A stretch of 56,283 bases of DNA from Desulfuromonadales bacterium (GCA_016931615.1 JAFGEL010000013.1:1-56283), one strand, 5' to 3'; shown: positions 9,577-18,350, counted from the first letter of the stretch. The notes: generated from the letters alone by a model not told the origin. Made by a program: numbers and translations.

Positions 9577-9604
9577 ATTATAACAGGGGTTTTGTTGTTA
9601 TCAA
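9577..9604 (-). promoter_or_regulatory. Promoter of the aor operon
   Basis: On the minus strand TTGATA (9604-9599), a 16-base spacer and a perfect TATAAT (9582-9577) are present, giving a start near 9570 and a leader of about 80 bases before aorA. Confidence 0.7.
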
Positions 9605-9615
9605 TATGTTTATTT

Positions 9616-9639
9616 CGCTATATAATTGATTATACAACG
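9616..9639. promoter_or_regulatory. ModE-like (molybdate/tungstate) binding box
   Basis: CGCTATATA, six bases, TATACAACG: this matches the ModE operator pattern (CGnTATATA-N6-TATATAACG as I recall it) with one mismatch. The centre is about 55-58 bases upstream of both predicted start sites, for aorA on one side and moaA on the other, a position typical for activation, as ModE does at E. coli moaA. No modE gene is in the window. Confidence 0.65.
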
Positions 9640-9667
9640 GTTTTATTTCTGGTTGAGTCACCGATTT

Positions 9668-9676
9668 TGTTACAAT
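9668..9676 (+). promoter_or_regulatory. Extended -10 promoter candidate for moaA
   Basis: TGtTACAAT matches an extended -10 element with one mismatch; no clear -35 is present, as is common for extended -10 or activator-dependent promoters. It leaves a leader of about 130 bases before moaA. A TTGACA at 9682-9687 with a poor -10 is an alternative. Confidence 0.4.
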
Positions 9677-9710
9677 GCGAATTGACAATATGTTAAATTT
9701 TAACTGTTGT

Positions 9711-9760
9711 GTGGAGTTTCAAAGGCTGATTTATCCTGAGTTGTCGATCTTGCTCTCCAC
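9711..9760 (+). other. Possible structured leader of moaA
   Basis: GTGGAG (9711-9716) can pair with CTCCAC (9755-9760) and enclose a 38-base domain in the predicted moaA leader. I could not match it to the known Moco riboswitch consensus, so it is recorded only as possible RNA structure. Confidence 0.25.
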
Positions 9761-9815
9761 GCTGGAAGGTGCTGGCTTATTTGGGCGGCGGTGTCGCTTT
9801 AAAGGATAGGTTCTT

Positions 9816-10793
9816 TTGCAGCTGACAGATAATTTTGGTAGGAAAATCAATTATTTAAGGTTGTCCGTGACCGACCGCTGCAACATGCGCTGTGTTTATT
9901 GCATGCCTGCCGGTGGAGTGGAAAAACTTGCTCACGAAGAGATTCTCAGTTATGAGCAATTTTTGTTGATTGCCCGTGCTGCGGTCGGTCTGGGTATCGA
10001 AAAAATCAGGGTCACCGGTGGAGAACCCCTGGTCCGGCATGGAATCGTGCCTTTTCTTGAGCAATTGGCCAAAACGGAAGGTCTGCGGCAACTGGTTTTG
10101 ACAACCAACGGGGTAAAATTGGCGGGCCTGGCGCAGGCGCTCAAGGATGCCGGAGTTCAGCGCCTTAATATCAGTCTTGACTCGCTGCAACCGGCACTGT
10201 TCAAGCAGCTGACGCGCCGCGATCTTCTGTACGAAGTGCTGGCGGGGATTGAAGCTGTTGAGAAAATCGGCCTTTCGTATAAGCTCAACATGGTGGTGAT
10301 GCGTGGATGTAACGATCATGAAATTTGTGATTTTGCCGCCCTGACCAGAGAGCATGACTGCACCGTACGGTTTATCGAATACATGCCGGCACTGAAGGAG
10401 GAGGGCTGGTCGGCGCTGGTTGTTCCCGGTGCGGAAATTCTTCAACAATTGGAGACCCGTTATCAACTTCAGGCGATCGACAACGGACCCCTGGCCGGCC
10501 CGGCCCGGGAGTTTGCGATTGCCGGGGGACGCGGGCGCATAGGGGTTATTAACCCGTTGTCGGGTCATTTCTGCGCTAAGTGTAACCGTATTCGTATCAC
10601 GGCTGCAGGGCAGGTCCGCACCTGTCTTTTTTCAGACGATGAGTTTGATCTCAAGCCGCTGCTGCAGTTGAATGATGTCGAGATTCTGACCCGGCAGCTC
10701 AAGCGTCTGGTTGACGGCAAACCAGCCTGTCATAAGCTCAACGCCGCGGAATTTTCCCATGCGGCATTTTCCATGGCGCATATCGGGGGGTGA
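9816..10793 (+). CDS. moaA: GTP 3',8-cyclase MoaA
   Basis: 325-residue radical-SAM enzyme for the first step of molybdopterin synthesis, turning GTP into cyclic 3',8-dihydro-GTP. The radical-SAM cluster cysteines are C22, C26 and C29 (CNMRCVYC), TGGEP follows near 67-71, the second cluster uses C253, C256 and C270, and the protein ends in GG as MoaA should. The start is TTG with AAGGAT upstream. First gene of moaA-moaE-moeA/mobB and divergent from the aor operon with a shared ModE-like box. Confidence 0.96.
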   Translation: MQLTDNFGRKINYLRLSVTDRCNMRCVYCMPAGGVEKLAHEEILSYEQFLLIARAAVGLGIEKIRVTGGEPLVRHGIVPFLEQLAKTEGLRQLVLTTNGVKLAGLAQALKDAGVQRLNISLDSLQPALFKQLTRRDLLYEVLAGIEAVEKIGLSYKLNMVVMRGCNDHEICDFAALTREHDCTVRFIEYMPALKEEGWSALVVPGAEILQQLETRYQLQAIDNGPLAGPAREFAIAGGRGRIGVINPLSGHFCAKCNRIRITAAGQVRTCLFSDDEFDLKPLLQLNDVEILTRQLKRLVDGKPACHKLNAAEFSHAAFSMAHIGG

Positions 10794-10883
10794 GTTTATT
10801 CAGGCCCCGCACTCCTGAGCATTCAAAGTATGAACTTTAGGATATGTTTTGCGAGACACTCTTCAAAGATGAATGGCAGCTGA

Positions 10884-11240
10884 ATGGATATCTCGAAAAA
10901 AATTGCCGAGCTGAAAGAAGACCCGGCATTTGTCGACAAGGTCGGCATGGTGTTGGTTCATAACGGTACGGTGCGCAGCTGGTCACGCGCTGATCACAGC
11001 CAGGTCAGTCAGATCGAGGTTCATGCCGATCCCGATAAGATTGCAGCGATCTGCAGTGAAATCGAACAGCGTGAAGGCATTTTTCGCGTCGTGGTTGAGG
11101 CTCGTTCAGGGGTTATGAAGCCCGGGGATGACCTGTTGTTTCTGATTGTCGCCGGCGATATTCGCGAGCATGTCAAGCCGGCTCTGGCTGATCTGCTCGA
11201 CCGGATCAAGGCCGAAGCAATCACCAAGAAGGAGATGTAG
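10884..11240 (+). CDS. moaE: Short MoaE-type molybdopterin synthase subunit
   Basis: 118 residues, shorter than E. coli MoaE (150) but with the family core (KVGMVLVHNGTVR, PGDDLLFLIVAGD). It stops just after TKKEM, which aligns with the catalytic lysine region of MoaE, so the C-terminal tail is missing. This short form is common in Geobacter-like bacteria. With a MoaD it converts the cyclic pyranopterin into molybdopterin. The ribosome binding site is weak. The likely MoaD partner is encoded in the aor operon. Confidence 0.8.
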   Translation: MDISKKIAELKEDPAFVDKVGMVLVHNGTVRSWSRADHSQVSQIEVHADPDKIAAICSEIEQREGIFRVVVEARSGVMKPGDDLLFLIVAGDIREHVKPALADLLDRIKAEAITKKEM

Positions 11241-11243
11241 TCC

Positions 11244-11285
11244 GTGAAATATTTCACCAGCCTTGATCGGGCCACGCGGAGATGA
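11244..11285 (+). CDS. Possible 13-residue leader peptide coupled to moeA
   Basis: A GTG at 11244 lies 9 bases behind a strong AAGGAG (11229-11234) and opens a 13-codon frame (MKYFTSLDRATRR) whose TGA overlaps the moeA ATG as ATGA (11282-11285). The moeA ATG itself has GGAG directly abutting it, too close to work normally, so translation through this mini-frame may deliver ribosomes to moeA. It could also be chance. Confidence 0.35.
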   Translation: MKYFTSLDRATRR

Positions 11286-13030
11286 TCCACTCCTTTGATC
11301 AGGCTTTGGAAGTGGTTCTGCAGAATGCCCTGCCTCTTCCCCCGCAATGGGTTGCTTTGGATGATCTGGTCGGCCGCGTGGTGGCAACGGATATCAGCGC
11401 GCCTTATGACCTGCCGTGCTGGGACAATTCGGAGATGGATGGTTTTGCCGTCAGGGCTGCCGATTGTCGGACTTTTGCGCGCTTGAGCGTGAGCGGTTTT
11501 GTCCCCGCCGGAGCTTCGGCAGAGGGCTTGTCTGTCGAGCCGGGAACCGCTATCCGGATCATGACCGGTGCACCGATTCCGGCCGGGGCCGATGCGGTGG
11601 TCCCGATTGAACAGGTCACGGATGAAAAAAACTCGATCATCATCAGTAAACAGGTTGGCCGTGGGGATTATATCCGCTTTCGCGGCAGCGATATTTCAAG
11701 CGGCGAGGTGATGATCTGTGCAGGGCAGGTTTTACGTCCTGCCGACATTAACCTGCTGGCGTCATTTTCCCTGTCGGGGGCCAAAGTTTATTCGCGCCCC
11801 AGGGTGGCGATTCTCTCCACCGGAGATGAACTGGTTCCTGTCGGTGAACAACCGGGCAGTGGTCAGCTCATCGACAGTAACAGCCACTCTCTGGCTGCCG
11901 CGGTGCGCGAAATCGGTGCCACCCCGATCATGCTTGGAATTGCCCGGGATACGCTGGAAAGTTTGCGGGATAAACTCAGCGCCGGTCTACAGGCGGATGT
12001 CCTGATCACTTCGGCCGGGGTATCGACTGGTGACCGTGACCTGGTGCGCGAGGTTCTGGCGGAGTCTGGTGTTCAACAACTGTTCTGGCGGATCAATATC
12101 AAGCCGGGGGGACCGACCGCTTTTGCCACTCTGGACAAGCGGCTGATTTTTTCTCTGCCGGGGAATCCGGTTTCCAGTATGATCGCTTTTGACCAGATGG
12201 TCAGGCCGGCGCTGCTTGCCCTGATGGGCGTTCAAGCATCGACCAGGCCGCAGATTCGTGCACGCCTGCTTGCACCCCTGGTCAATGAAACGCGAAAGTT
12301 ACGTTTTCTCAGGGTCAGGGTTTCGGAATCAGCCGAAGGATATTGGGCAGAAAGTGCGGGAGATCAAAATACCGGGATAGTCAGTACCATGATCAGGGCC
12401 AACGGTATCGCCATCCTGCCCCCCGATTGCCCACGACGCGATAAGGGTGAATGGGTCGATGTTCAGCTGCTCGAGCCGCTTGTTCACAACCGGGCAGGAT
12501 GCCCACGCGGATCAGCGCCTGTGTTGCCGACAGTCAAAGCCCTGTCATTTGTTGCCCGATCGGGAACCGGTAAGACCACTCTGCTGGAAGGGGTTATTGG
12601 TGAATTGTCCCGGCGGGGCTACCGCGTCGGCAGCGTCAAAGCGGTCTCTCATCACTTCGAGGTGGATCATCCGGGCAAGGACAGTTTCCGTCTCACCCAG
12701 GCCGGTTCAGCCGCGACTATGATCTGCGCGCCCGACAAGCTGGCGTTGATAAAAAACTTCTCCTCCGCTCGTGACATCAGCGGCCTGCTGACGAGCTATT
12801 TCTACGACTGCGACATCGTTCTGGTCGAGGGTGACAAGGAGGGGCCGCTGCCGAAAATAGAAGTCTTCCGTTCCGGTTGCAGCGATTCCTTGCTCTGTGC
12901 CGAGAGGAGCGCTGCAAACTGTATCGCGGTTGCCAGTGATTGTCCGCTGGATATCCACCTGCCGCTGTTGGATCTGAATTCCCCCGTCCGCGTGGCCGAT
13001 TTCATTGTCAGTGAAGTGCTGTCCCGCTAG
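11282..13030 (+). CDS. moeA: MoeA-MobB fusion protein
   Basis: 582 residues. Residues 1 to about 400 are MoeA, the molybdenum/tungsten insertase that swaps AMP on adenylated pterin for the metal: EMDGFAV with the conserved Asp (D53), STGDE, SAGVSTGDRD, NIKPGGPTAF and LPGNPVSS are all visible. From about 415 to 582 is a MobB domain with a P-loop ARSGTGKTTLLE, a family tied to guanine-dinucleotide attachment to Moco. A 15-20 residue linker (RAGCPRGSAP) joins them. A second, stand-alone MoeA is at 37898-39115 (minus). Confidence 0.92.
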   Translation: MIHSFDQALEVVLQNALPLPPQWVALDDLVGRVVATDISAPYDLPCWDNSEMDGFAVRAADCRTFARLSVSGFVPAGASAEGLSVEPGTAIRIMTGAPIPAGADAVVPIEQVTDEKNSIIISKQVGRGDYIRFRGSDISSGEVMICAGQVLRPADINLLASFSLSGAKVYSRPRVAILSTGDELVPVGEQPGSGQLIDSNSHSLAAAVREIGATPIMLGIARDTLESLRDKLSAGLQADVLITSAGVSTGDRDLVREVLAESGVQQLFWRINIKPGGPTAFATLDKRLIFSLPGNPVSSMIAFDQMVRPALLALMGVQASTRPQIRARLLAPLVNETRKLRFLRVRVSESAEGYWAESAGDQNTGIVSTMIRANGIAILPPDCPRRDKGEWVDVQLLEPLVHNRAGCPRGSAPVLPTVKALSFVARSGTGKTTLLEGVIGELSRRGYRVGSVKAVSHHFEVDHPGKDSFRLTQAGSAATMICAPDKLALIKNFSSARDISGLLTSYFYDCDIVLVEGDKEGPLPKIEVFRSGCSDSLLCAERSAANCIAVASDCPLDIHLPLLDLNSPVRVADFIVSEVLSR

Positions 13031-13033
13031 CTT

Positions 13034-13690
13034 TTAGACGAACCCCAGCATCCCCTGGGTCAGGATGTAGATTCCGAAAACCACCAGCAGCCCGCCGCTG
13101 ACCAGGCGTATGGCCAGGGGGTGGGCGTTGATCATTTTGACCCGCTGTCGGATCGACTGCGATGCGTAACCGAGCAGCAGCATCGGGATCGCGAAGCCGA
13201 GCGAATAGAAGGCCAGCAGAATGATGCCGGATGACAGCCGCCCGTCGGTGACCACCAGGGCCAGAACACCGGCCAGCATCGGCCCGACGCAGGGAATCCA
13301 GACGATCCCGAGAGTCAGTCCCATCAGCAGGCCCGACCAGCGCCCCTGCCCTTCACCGCCCCTGATATTGGCAAACAGAGTCAGTCTTTTGAACAGGTTG
13401 ACGTCAAACAGCATCAACAGACCAAACAGGATCACCATGATTCCCGCCACTTTCTCCATAATCGGCATGAACCCGGCGATAGCCACACCGAACAGGGAGG
13501 TGACGACACCCATGACGATAAAGCTGATGCTCAAGCCGAGGACAATCAGCAGCGGGCGGTATTTATGGTCTTTTTCGGTGCCGGCCACGATGATCGGGAC
13601 CACCGGCAGGACACAGGGTGAGGTGATACTGGCAACCCCGGCAAAAATGACCATGGCGACAGTTGTCAGGGATAAGTCGAGAGGAGTCAT
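13034..13690 (-). CDS. CcdA/DsbD-type thiol electron transporter
   Basis: 218-residue inner-membrane protein with six hydrophobic segments. The two conserved cysteines of CcdA are in TSPCVLPVVP (TM1) and VWIPCVGPML (TM4). CcdA proteins move reducing equivalents from cytoplasmic thioredoxin to periplasmic thioredoxin-like proteins, supporting heme attachment to apocytochromes; the many CXXCH proteins nearby make this a sensible job. It starts 2 bases after the stop of the thioredoxin-like lipoprotein, forming a two-gene operon, and is convergent with moeA-mobB. Confidence 0.88.
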   Translation of the reverse strand: MTPLDLSLTTVAMVIFAGVASITSPCVLPVVPIIVAGTEKDHKYRPLLIVLGLSISFIVMGVVTSLFGVAIAGFMPIMEKVAGIMVILFGLLMLFDVNLFKRLTLFANIRGGEGQGRWSGLLMGLTLGIVWIPCVGPMLAGVLALVVTDGRLSSGIILLAFYSLGFAIPMLLLGYASQSIRQRVKMINAHPLAIRLVSGGLLVVFGIYILTQGMLGFV

Positions 13691-13692
13691 GG

Positions 13693-14112
13693 TTAATTCA
13701 CCGGGATCTGGGCTAACAGGCTACGGATCGTCTCTGCCGGCTGGACCCCAGGAGGCAGACGCTTGATTTCTTTGCCCGAAGAGTCGGCGAGCAGCAGCGT
13801 CGGCAGGGCGCGAATGCCGTAGGCATAAAACAGATCGCGATCAGCTGGAACAGTGGTCTGCACCGGGCGGACCAGCACCTTTCCGTCAAGTTCGGCGGAC
13901 ATCTGCTTGAGAATGCTGCCTTGCATCTGGCAGGGCCCGCCATTGGGGTCGATAAAGAACACCAGCAGGTGATCGGCAATTTCAGGGGTTGCCGCAGCCG
14001 TGCCGGAAGTTGGTTGGGATGAAGCGGGTTGCGGGGTCTGTTGAGCCTGCTGATCCTGTGAACAGCCCACTAGAACCAGGGCGAGAATCAGTGACGAGAT
14101 CAGTTTCAGCAT
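13693..14112 (-). CDS. Thioredoxin-fold lipoprotein, one active-site Cys missing
   Basis: 139 residues starting at the ATG with AAGGAG eight bases upstream (a longer start at 14142 lacks one). The N-terminus is a lipoprotein signal with lipobox LVGC, then a Q/P/T/S-rich linker and a thioredoxin fold (FFIDPNGGPC, GIRALPTLLLADSSG with the cis-Pro). The usual WCxxC is NGGPC here, so only the second cysteine remains. It may act as a CcdA-dependent single-Cys reductant or bind rather than reduce. Same operon as the CcdA homologue. Confidence 0.75.
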   Translation of the reverse strand: MLKLISSLILALVLVGCSQDQQAQQTPQPASSQPTSGTAAATPEIADHLLVFFIDPNGGPCQMQGSILKQMSAELDGKVLVRPVQTTVPADRDLFYAYGIRALPTLLLADSSGKEIKRLPPGVQPAETIRSLLAQIPVN

Positions 14113-14327
14113 GGAAAGAACTCCTTGTATAAAAATTTCCATATATATGGGATTGTTTTTTCAGATGAGGAACTTTTATAGCCCAAATGTCATTTTAAAT
14201 CAATCTGGCTGCAAATTTCTAGGGGGGCTGTGTTAGCCATTGAAGCCCGCAAACCCTCTTAGTTCTGGACTCAAGTGCATAAGTTCTTTAGGATTATCGG
14301 TGAGCCCATCAGTCGAGAGGAGTCCCT

Positions 14328-15773
14328 ATGTCCGAGGAAGCGACCTTTTTCCTGCCGGTCAAAGATTATTGCCACCGCAGTCTGATCACCTGCAGTACGA
14401 GCGATTCAGTCAAATCTGCCGCTGAGGTTATGCGTGACAAGGGGATTTCCAGCCTGATTGTCTGCGATGAGCAGAGCAAGCCGGTCGGCATTATGACCGA
14501 CCGTGATCTGCGTAGCAAGGTGGTTGCGGGCGGGCTCAACCCCGAGATCGTCACGGTTGAAAAGGTGATGACCGCTCCGGTGATCTCTGTTCATGAGGAG
14601 GACACGCTTTTTGAGGTTCTCTATCGCATGTCCCACTACCGGATTCACCGTGTCGGAGTCGTTGACGATCAGGATGCCCTGGTCGGGATCATCAACGAAT
14701 CGGACATCATTCGCCTGCAGAATCGCTCGCCGCAACGCCTGCTGCGGTCGATTGATGAGGCGCTCAACGTTGCGGATCTGAAAACAATTCATCAGGAATC
14801 GGAACAGCTGATCATTTTTCTCAGCCGCAGCGGAGTCAGAACCAAAGAGCTTGTGCGCCTGATTTCCCTGCTGAACGATCAGATTGCCGACAAGTTGATC
14901 GCCCTGCTGAAAGAATCTCAGTTCCCCGATATGGGCCGATTAAGCACCTTCCTTGTTCTCGGCAGCGAAGGTCGTCAGGAACAAACGCTCAAGACCGACC
15001 AGGATAATGCCATCATCATTGCCGATGAGGCGTCCCCGGAAGTGGTAGCGAAGATCGAAGCTTTTTCCCAGGATCTCATTGCTTCCCTGATCGAGATCGG
15101 TGTGCCGGAGTGCCCCGGTGGGATTATGGCCAAAAACCCTTTCTGGAGGCGCAAGCTGGGAGATTGGAAGGCTGCGGTCGACAGCTGGATTGCCGCACCC
15201 AGCGGAGAAAATATCCTCAATTTCAGCATGTTTTCCGATATGCGCTCGCTCTGCGGGGATAGCCGGTTGGCATCGGAACTGCGCGCCCATATCGTTCAAC
15301 GAGCCGAAGAGAATACTATTTTTCTGGCCCGTATGGCGGCCAACGTCTGCCGTTTTCCCCCGCCGATCGGCATGTTCGGCCAGATCAAAACGGAAAAGAG
15401 CGGTGACCACGTTGGTATGATTGATTTGAAAAAAGCCGGCATTTTTGCTCTGACCGAAGGCATCAAAACCCTGGCACTGAATATCGGCGTACTTGAGGGC
15501 AGTACTCACGACAAGATCGATATGTTGGTGAAAAGGGCGGTTTTAAGTCAGGCTCAGGCTGAAGATATTGAAGCCAGTTTTAATCTGCTGACGTTTCTGC
15601 GTCTGCGCGGCCAGGTGAATTCTGCTGCCGCCGGGCGGGAAATTACCAACCATATTTATCCCGGATCCCTCGATCGAGTCGAAAAGGGCCGCCTCAAGCT
15701 GGCTCTGGATGTCGTCCATTCCTTTCAGGGGATGCTCAACCAGTATTTCCAGCTGGATATGCTACGCCGCTAG
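14328..15773 (+). CDS. CBS-pair and DUF294 nucleotidyltransferase-like protein
   Basis: 481 residues. Two CBS domains (about 12-70 and 78-135) likely bind adenine nucleotides; the DUF294 nucleotidyltransferase-like domain follows (GSEGRQEQTLKTDQDNAI near 208-225, with GS and DxD-like acidic residues) and a helical C-terminal domain. This architecture is common as a stand-alone predicted signal-transduction protein next to DNA polymerase III epsilon-like genes, which are not seen here. Start ATG with GAGAGGAG upstream. Function not established in the family. Confidence 0.85.
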   Translation: MSEEATFFLPVKDYCHRSLITCSTSDSVKSAAEVMRDKGISSLIVCDEQSKPVGIMTDRDLRSKVVAGGLNPEIVTVEKVMTAPVISVHEEDTLFEVLYRMSHYRIHRVGVVDDQDALVGIINESDIIRLQNRSPQRLLRSIDEALNVADLKTIHQESEQLIIFLSRSGVRTKELVRLISLLNDQIADKLIALLKESQFPDMGRLSTFLVLGSEGRQEQTLKTDQDNAIIIADEASPEVVAKIEAFSQDLIASLIEIGVPECPGGIMAKNPFWRRKLGDWKAAVDSWIAAPSGENILNFSMFSDMRSLCGDSRLASELRAHIVQRAEENTIFLARMAANVCRFPPPIGMFGQIKTEKSGDHVGMIDLKKAGIFALTEGIKTLALNIGVLEGSTHDKIDMLVKRAVLSQAQAEDIEASFNLLTFLRLRGQVNSAAAGREITNHIYPGSLDRVEKGRLKLALDVVHSFQGMLNQYFQLDMLRR

Positions 15774-15799
15774 ATGCCGGGGGAAAACGCGGACAGTTC

Positions 15800-16897
15800 T
15801 CAGCCCTTGATGTTGATGATCGGGCGCACGCGGTGCAGGACCGTGACCAGGTCTTTCTGAAGACGCATCACCTCGTCGATATTTTTGTAGGCAAAGGGGG
15901 CTTCGTCCAGGGTCTGGCGATCGACCTTCGCCACGATACCGACCATACTGTCGCTGAACTGCTTCAGCTTGATCTGTCTTTTCGCCGCCTTGCGCCCCAT
16001 GACCCGCCCTGCTCCGTGGGAGCTCGACCAGAGCGCTTCTTTGTTGCCTTTGCCCTTAACGATAAACGATCCGTCACGCATGTTGCCGGGAATGACCCCG
16101 AGCATCCCCTTTTCGGCATGCGTGGCGCCCTTGCGGTGAATCCACAGGCCGTCTTTTTCCTCGGTGTGATTATGGTTGCGGTTGATGAGTTGCTTCCAGT
16201 CAGCCTCCCCTGAGCAATAATGCTGAATGTCCCTGACCACACGGCGAATTATCTCATAACGGTTGGCGAGGGCGAATTCCAGGCAGAAGGCCAGATCTTT
16301 GATGTAGTCTTTGCCTTCTTTGCTGTGCGTGGAAAAACCAAAATGTCCCTCACGCGCTTTTCCCCCGGCCGCCAGTTTCATGTAATGGGTAGCGGTAGCG
16401 TGTCCGAGATTACGCGATCCGGAATGGATGATGATCCAGAGACGTTGTTCTTCGTCGGCACCGATTTCGATGAAATGATTGCCGCTGCCGAGGGATCCCA
16501 GCTGGTTGAGACCATTCTTCCGGAACAGGGCATCGAGAAACCCGGTGCGCGGCAGCTGCGAGCAGTCCCATGCTGAAGGTTTTTGATTGTGGTTGAAGCC
16601 GACGGGAATCGAGCGGTAGATGCCGGAGAAGATTCCTTCTGCGTTGTTTCGGATGGCGTCAGGGGCAAATGAGGTGGGTACGGCGCACATGCCGCAACCG
16701 ATATCGTAGCCCACCCACGCCGGGAGAATGACCCCGTTGGTGGCGATGACCGCGCCGATCGGTAAGCTGTAACCGACGTGGGCGTCGGGCATTAATGCGC
16801 CGCGGACGCTGTACTCCTGGCTCAGAGCACTGTAGAATTGCTCAAGCGCCAGCGGTTCTATGTCGCGGGCAAATATTTTGTGCGGTTTTAAGATCAT
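15800..16897 (-). CDS. rtcB: RtcB-family RNA ligase
   Basis: 365-residue GTP- and Mn-dependent ligase that joins 2',3'-cyclic phosphate or 3'-phosphate RNA ends to 5'-OH ends. Visible active-site parts: D65 and C68 (YDIGCGM), H141 (GSGNHF), H158 (IIHSGSRNLG), the N/H-rich NRNHNH near 239-244 and the guanylated histidine H294 in SSSHGAGR. It is shorter than E. coli RtcB (408) and belongs to the shorter RtcB subgroup. No archease or RtcA gene is adjacent. Divergent from the MFS gene. Confidence 0.9.
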   Translation of the reverse strand: MILKPHKIFARDIEPLALEQFYSALSQEYSVRGALMPDAHVGYSLPIGAVIATNGVILPAWVGYDIGCGMCAVPTSFAPDAIRNNAEGIFSGIYRSIPVGFNHNQKPSAWDCSQLPRTGFLDALFRKNGLNQLGSLGSGNHFIEIGADEEQRLWIIIHSGSRNLGHATATHYMKLAAGGKAREGHFGFSTHSKEGKDYIKDLAFCLEFALANRYEIIRRVVRDIQHYCSGEADWKQLINRNHNHTEEKDGLWIHRKGATHAEKGMLGVIPGNMRDGSFIVKGKGNKEALWSSSHGAGRVMGRKAAKRQIKLKQFSDSMVGIVAKVDRQTLDEAPFAYKNIDEVMRLQKDLVTVLHRVRPIINIKG

Positions 16898-16930
16898 GAT
16901 CGTTTCCGTCTTTTTTGCAAGGCAGTTGTG

Positions 16931-18283
16931 ATGACCGGTTCCGTGATATCACCGTTTCGTATTCGTAACGTGCGCATGTTTATCGCCTTTCGAGTGCTGT
17001 TTAATGCCCGTTTCTATTATCCTATATTTTCGATTCTTTTTCTCGATTTTGGCCTGACCCTCTCGCAGTTTGCCATCCTCAACGCCGTCTGGGCTGCAAC
17101 CATTGTCATCTGTGAAGTCCCTTCGGGTGCTCTGGCCGATACCATCGGCAGGCGCAATCTGCTGGTTTTTGCCGGCGTGTTGATGGTGATCGAAATTGCC
17201 CTGTGGGCGTTTGTGCCGCGTTCTAACCTGACACTGCTCTTCTGGGTGTTTGTCCTTAACCGGATTCTCAGCGGCATGGCGGAAGCAGCAGCGAGTGGCG
17301 CTGATGAGGCACTGGCCTATGACAGCCTGCAGAGGGAAGGGAACAGTGACGATTGGGGCCGGGTTCTTGAGCGCCAGATTCAGATTCAGTCGATCGGCTT
17401 TGTCATCGCCATGACCCTGGGAGGAGTCATTTATGATCCCCAGTTCATGCAGAAGATTGTCACTCTGCTGGGTCTGGATCTGCAGATCACCAGAGCGACA
17501 ACGCTGCGCCTGCCGATCTATCTGACCCTGGTGACGGCGGTTCTGACGCTGCTGACCACTTTACGTATGCAGGAGGTCAAAGGGCAGGATCGTTGCGTGC
17601 AGCAATCCAAGGAGCAGGCGGTACGGGAGTCTTTTCAGCTGGTCTGGAATGCCGGTCGCTGGATTTTCAGTACTCCCTTTGTGCTTGGTCTGATGCTCTT
17701 CGGGTTGCTCTATGACAGCGTGATCCGCATGATTTTGACCATGGCCAGTGAGTACTATCGCCTGATCGAGATTCCGGAAGCCTTTTTCGGCCTGCTCGGG
17801 TCGGGGTTGGCCCTGTTCGGTTTTGTTGTCCCGGGTCTTGCCCGCAAGCTGACGGCCAGGCGCTCTGCCCTGTTCAATCTGCTGCTCACGGCAGCGCTGA
17901 TTCTGCTTGGTTTGGTCGGTATGTCACAGGCCTGGCCGACGGTGGGGGTTTTTCCTGCGCTGCTGCTGTTCAGCAATCTCTACCTGATCGGGTTTTTTCT
18001 CAGCCATTATCTGAATCAGGCGACCAGTTCCGAGCGGCGCGCAACGGTCCTCAGTTTCAAAGGGTTGTTCCTCAACCTCGGGTATGGGGGGATTGGTCTG
18101 CTTTACTCCCTGTTACTGGCGTTACTGCGCAGCGATGCCCATGTTCAGTGGCCCGGGCTGACGGAGGAGGCGTTGAAAAACCATATTTTCTTTGCATCCC
18201 TGCCCTGGTTTGCCTGGTATTTCGGAATTATTCTTGTTGCCCTGACCGGAGTTTTTTTCTCTTCCCTGCGAATGCGCAAATAA
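16931..18283 (+). CDS. MFS transporter
   Basis: About 450 residues with roughly twelve hydrophobic segments and the MFS loop signature ALADTIGRR after TM2. It has an unusual extended stretch between the halves (about 205-235). The start is ATG 16931, with a GTG three bases earlier. Substrate not predictable; related single-gene MFS proteins are usually annotated as sugar or drug efflux permeases. The hemerythrin gene follows 67 bases later. Confidence 0.8.
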   Translation: MTGSVISPFRIRNVRMFIAFRVLFNARFYYPIFSILFLDFGLTLSQFAILNAVWAATIVICEVPSGALADTIGRRNLLVFAGVLMVIEIALWAFVPRSNLTLLFWVFVLNRILSGMAEAAASGADEALAYDSLQREGNSDDWGRVLERQIQIQSIGFVIAMTLGGVIYDPQFMQKIVTLLGLDLQITRATTLRLPIYLTLVTAVLTLLTTLRMQEVKGQDRCVQQSKEQAVRESFQLVWNAGRWIFSTPFVLGLMLFGLLYDSVIRMILTMASEYYRLIEIPEAFFGLLGSGLALFGFVVPGLARKLTARRSALFNLLLTAALILLGLVGMSQAWPTVGVFPALLLFSNLYLIGFFLSHYLNQATSSERRATVLSFKGLFLNLGYGGIGLLYSLLLALLRSDAHVQWPGLTEEALKNHIFFASLPWFAWYFGIILVALTGVFFSSLRMRK

Positions 18284-18350
18284 CTCCTTTGAAGTGTTGG
18301 AAAGCTCGTGGTATTTAGGTGGAAATGATGATCTGCAGAAGGGGGGGCAT

